From Chloroflexota bacterium (GTDB taxonomy: Bacteria > Chloroflexota > Limnocylindria > Limnocylindrales > CSP1-4), in assembly GCA_013695255.1 (NCBI GenBank), contig JACDAV010000078.1, forward strand, positions 1-6,068: a stretch of 6,068 nucleotides of DNA, in the 5' to 3' direction. A program made the translations under genes and the position numbers. Below the pieces are notes generated by a model. That model worked only from the letters and a program-made list of their open reading frames with translations, did no database searches and was not told the DNA's origin. Each line of letters begins with the position of its first letter. Position 1 is the stretch's first letter. Positions 5,339 through 6,068 of the stretch are shown one piece after another.

Positions 5339-5378
5339 GCAGGTCGATGCGTGTCTGCACCGGCGCAATGCGACCTGC
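5339..5378. promoter_or_regulatory. Strong dyad upstream of the tadE-like gene
   Basis: GCAGGTCG (5339-5346) and CGACCTGC (5371-5378) are perfect 8-bp inverted arms. Just inside, ATGCG (5347-5351) can pair with CGCA-T (5364-5369, one A bulged), giving a stem of about 13 pairs with a 12-base loop. No T run follows, so it is not a standard terminator. It could be an operator for a dimeric regulator, possibly the adjacent response regulator, or an RNA hairpin. A possible -10 (CATATT, 5392-5397) lies 14 bp downstream of the right arm. Confidence 0.45.
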
Positions 5379-5424
5379 AAGGTGGATCGCGCATATTCCG
5401 GCCCTACCTCACCGCCGCCCCGTC

Positions 5425-5430
5425 GAGGGA
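5425..5430 (+). promoter_or_regulatory. Ribosome binding site of the tadE-like gene
   Basis: GAGGGA lies 3 bases before the ATG at 5434 (GAGG is 5 bases before it). It is the only recognisable Shine-Dalgarno in the window and fixes the start. Confidence 0.55.
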
Positions 5431-5433
5431 CCC

Positions 5434-6068
5434 ATGCGCTTTCTTGCACCACGGCGCCCCACCGCCCGGCCGGACAGCCGCGCGGCCCGTCGTCGGGGTG
5501 CTTTTGGTCAGAGCCTCGCCGAATTCGCGCTCGTGCTGCCGCTCATCGCGCTCGTGCTGCTGATGGCGATCGACTTCGGCCGCGTGTACATGCAATGGAT
5601 CACGCTCAACAACGCGGTCAAGATCGGTGCGAACTATGCGGCACTGCATCCGGACGGGTGGCAGGGCACGGGTGACCCCACCATCCAGGCGACCTATCAG
5701 CAGCTGATGATGAACGACCTGGCCGGGCGGGACTGCGACGTTCCGACACCGCTCCCGGGCCCGAACTTTCCGGACCCGGCACCGAACACGTACACCGTGG
5801 GAGGTCACGCGCGGGTCGAGCTGACCTGCCAGTTCCGGTTGATCACCCCATTCATGGACACCTTCTTCGGCGGATCGGACCTGCCGGTCAGCGCGGCCGC
5901 GCTCTTCACCATTCGCGGCGGTGCGTTGAACGGGATCCCGATCGGCCCGGTTGGCCAGCCGTCCCCGACGCCTTCGCCCAGCCCCACGCCCAGCCCGACG
6001 CCTGTGCCCAGCCCCACGCCGACGCCCACGCCGACGCCCACGCCGACGACCGCCGCTGTTGTTCCGCC
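5434..6068 (+). CDS. TadE-like pilus assembly protein (pseudopilin), 3' end missing
   Basis: The frame is open from ATG 5434 to the window edge (211 codons plus 2 bases, no stop). Residues 1-25 are an Arg-rich leader (PRRPTARP, AARRRGAFG). Then comes G25/Q26-S-L-A-E30-F-A-L-V-L-P-L-I, the class III pilin-type motif with Gly before the cut and Glu at +5, leading into a hydrophobic helix (about 31-47) and DFGRVYMQW, the usual TadE continuation. A prepilin peptidase would be expected to cut after G25, leaving the helix in the membrane and the rest outside. The extracytoplasmic domain has two Cys, C101 and C132, able to form a disulfide. From about residue 176 a Pro/Thr/Ser stalk (SPTPSPSPTPSPTP and PTPTPTPT) begins, unusual for plain TadE. 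In Flp/Tad systems TadE is a minor pseudopilin. Neighbouring tad genes, if any, lie downstream. Family confident. Confidence 0.88.
   Translation, partial: MRFLAPRRPTARPDSRAARRRGAFGQSLAEFALVLPLIALVLLMAIDFGRVYMQWITLNNAVKIGANYAALHPDGWQGTGDPTIQATYQQLMMNDLAGRDCDVPTPLPGPNFPDPAPNTYTVGGHARVELTCQFRLITPFMDTFFGGSDLPVSAAALFTIRGGALNGIPIGPVGQPSPTPSPSPTPSPTPVPSPTPTPTPTPTPTTAAVVP
5969..6048 (+). repeat. Pro/Thr-coding repeats in the tadE-like gene
   Basis: CCCACGCCGACG is repeated perfectly three times (6013-6024, 6025-6036, 6037-6048), and GCCCAGCCCCACGCC occurs at 5976-5990 and 6006-6020. They encode Pro-Thr and Pro-Ser dipeptides. All periods are multiples of 3, so length variation keeps the frame. Such stalks are common in surface proteins of high-GC bacteria, where they act as extended, possibly glycosylated linkers. 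Confidence 0.85.

Noticed and set aside
4482..5360. 292-residue minus-strand frame
   Set aside because: Antisense shadow of the kinase HisKA and HATPase regions, no family motif.
5805..6041. Minus-strand frame with Gly-Val repeats
   Set aside because: It is only the complement of the Pro/Thr-coding repeats of the tadE-like gene.
1..6068. tRNA, rRNA or insertion-sequence transposase
   Set aside because: No cloverleaf, rRNA-like stretch, transposase motif or matched terminal inverted repeats could be seen.

Overview
The window is about 70% G+C, uses GTG starts freely, has very short or overlapping gene junctions, and carries all recognisable genes on the + strand. A TadE-like protein with a long Pro/Thr tail, an OmpR-type regulator with an Ala/Pro-rich tail and an expanded Nth-like protein fit a high-GC Chloroflexota or a related soil/groundwater lineage. 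Actinomycetota are not excluded. This assignment is inference from composition and protein style only.

Left block (1-2339): the 3' part of a glycerate 2-kinase gene, then after 14 bp a Phd/YefM-type antitoxin, a PIN-domain (VapC-like) toxin and an endonuclease III-like DNA glycosylase. The last two junctions are both 4-base GTGA start/stop overlaps, so antitoxin, toxin and the repair-enzyme homologue look translationally coupled. A perfect 9-bp near-palindrome (GACTAAGTC) occurs twice, 13 bp apart, just upstream of the antitoxin and across the kinase stop codon. It is a good candidate for the antitoxin's autoregulatory operator. The Nth-like protein has the catalytic Lys and Asp but a His in place of the second cluster Cys.

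Middle (2340-2933): a 594-bp stretch with no convincing gene. It holds several diverged short repeats sharing pieces such as ACCAC, CGCG and CGACA, plus small hairpins. It ends in an extended -10-like element that would start transcription almost exactly at the response-regulator ATG, suggesting a leaderless mRNA.

Right block (2934-5285): a two-component pair, an OmpR/PhoB-type response regulator followed after 3 bp by a membrane sensor kinase (two TM helices, HAMP, degenerate GAF-like region, HisKA, HATPase). The kinase H-box reads SHNLQTPL, lacking the usual acidic residue after the His. The start of its reading frame contains an 18-bp repeat in three copies.

Right edge (5286-6068): a 148-bp gap with a strong dyad (GCAGGTCG/CGACCTGC), then a TadE-like pseudopilin gene open to the window end. 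It has a class III-type signal (G25/Q26, E30 at +5) and a Pro/Thr-rich C-terminal stalk. It may be the first gene of a tad/Flp pilus locus beyond the window, and the adjacent two-component pair could sense conditions for it, but that link is only positional.
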